Shown: one piece after another, positions 5,678 to 5,949 of the stretch | Numbering within the stretch: the stretch's first letter is position 1 | Layout of the letters: every line of letters begins with the position of its first letter | Origin: an uncultured Veillonella sp. | GTDB taxonomy: Bacteria; Bacillota; Negativicutes; Veillonellales; Veillonellaceae | Reading direction: 5' to 3' | DNA: 5,949 bases | NCBI RefSeq assembly: GCF_934230905.1 | Contig: NZ_CAKQFJ010000051.1 | Span: 1-5,949, forward strand | The notes under the pieces: model-generated | Database searches by the model: none | Seen by the model: only the letters and a program-made list of their open reading frames with translations | Told to the model about the DNA's origin: nothing | Position numbers and translations under genes: made by a program

Positions 5678-5737
5678 GATAACTAAAATAGAATGTATTG
5701 TGTGTATGATAATTAAAATAAAATATAATGTATGTAT
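5678..5737 (+). repeat. 30-bp imperfect tandem duplication in AT-rich spacer
   Basis: Units 5678-5707 and 5708-5737 are adjacent and agree at 25 of 30 positions. Both start GATAA(C/T)TAAAATA and end TGT(G/A)TGTAT or close to it. Four of the five differences swap purine for purine or pyrimidine for pyrimidine. The surrounding 5651-5827 is very AT-rich and I see no coding region in it. Confidence 0.65.
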
Positions 5738-5827
5738 AGTCTATAAATGATATTACATACTTATCTCGCATACAATATATGGTATTTTAAATTTTAGTGT
5801 ATACATAATAGAGAAAATATGTAAAAA

Positions 5828-5881
5828 GTTTCAATTTTTTTAAAAATAGTGCTTGCGTGGTTCATCTGTTTGTACTATAAT
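5828..5881 (+). promoter_or_regulatory. Strong sigma-70-type promoter with AT-rich upstream element
   Basis: The -10 is a perfect TATAAT (5876-5881). The -35 is TTGCGT (5853-5858), matching consensus only in TTG, and the spacing is the optimal 17 bases. T7 and A5 tracts at 5835-5846 sit where an UP element would, about 40-55 bases before the likely start. Transcription should begin near A5888 and run out of the window. The combination suits a highly expressed gene such as a stable RNA or another surface protein; the target is not visible. Confidence 0.8.
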
Positions 5882-5887
5882 AACCAT

Positions 5888-5907
5888 ACAGTCGTTGAGG
5901 CGACTGT
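5888..5907 (+). promoter_or_regulatory. 5'-terminal hairpin of the downstream transcript
   Basis: ACAGTCG (5888-5894) and CGACTGT (5901-5907) form a perfect 7-bp stem with loop TTGAGG. The stem begins at the predicted transcription start, leaving almost no single-stranded 5' end. Such hairpins can protect transcripts from 5'-end-dependent decay; that role is inferred here. A smaller inverted repeat, TAGATA-G-TATCTA, follows at 5925-5937. No start codon with a convincing ribosome site appears before the window ends. Confidence 0.6.
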
Positions 5908-5949
5908 TTATTAATGAGGAAACGTAGATAGTATCTATATTCTTCGTTG

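Noticed and set aside
5698..5729. Promoter TTGTGT...TATAAT in the AT-rich spacer
   Set aside because: The spacing is 20 bases and the sequence is so AT-rich that TATAAT matches are expected by chance; the 5853-5881 pair is much stronger.
5914..5931. Five-codon frame ATG..TAG (MRKRR) in the leader
   Set aside because: It has no ribosome site before it and is too short to separate from chance without expression data.

Overview
The window most likely comes from a diderm Firmicute of the class Negativicutes, with Veillonella as the best guess. The supporting signs are a moderately AT-rich genome, a very large YadA/Hia-type trimeric autotransporter adhesin of the kind known in oral Veillonella (the Hag1 and Vta families), and a barrel anchor that continues into a C-terminal coiled coil. 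No rRNA, tRNA or housekeeping gene is present to confirm the taxon.

Layout. Positions 1-4627 are the 3' part of one huge adhesin gene. Its reading frame is open at the left edge, so the true start, the signal peptide and any N-terminal head lie outside the window. The visible 1,541 residues are a mosaic of repeated modules: beta-rich head/stalk segments, four recognisable YadA-type necks plus one degenerate neck, four Trp-ring-like segments, two collagen-like Gly-X-Y modules, the trimeric outer-membrane anchor (about 4151-4390), and a 78-residue tail with heptad repeats (4391-4624). A 78-base gap follows, holding a strong hairpin that contains a perfect Shine-Dalgarno-like sequence. Positions 4706-5503 encode a 265-residue exported protein of unknown family. 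It has a clear Sec signal peptide and a duplicated short motif at its C-terminus.

Positions 5504-5949 carry no gene. They hold a competing-hairpin block (5516-5596), a textbook intrinsic terminator (5612-5650), an AT-rich spacer with a 30-bp imperfect tandem duplication (5678-5737), and a strong-looking promoter with an AT-rich upstream element (5828-5881). That promoter fires rightward out of the window. Its transcript would begin with a 7-bp hairpin.

How the parts may work together (inference). The adhesin would project from the outer membrane as a trimer, with its tail hanging into the periplasm. The exported protein lies just downstream on the same strand, with no good terminator between the two genes, so it may be co-transcribed. 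It could be an assembly or anchoring partner. The terminator at 5612-5650 would close this unit, and the promoter near 5876 would start the next one.
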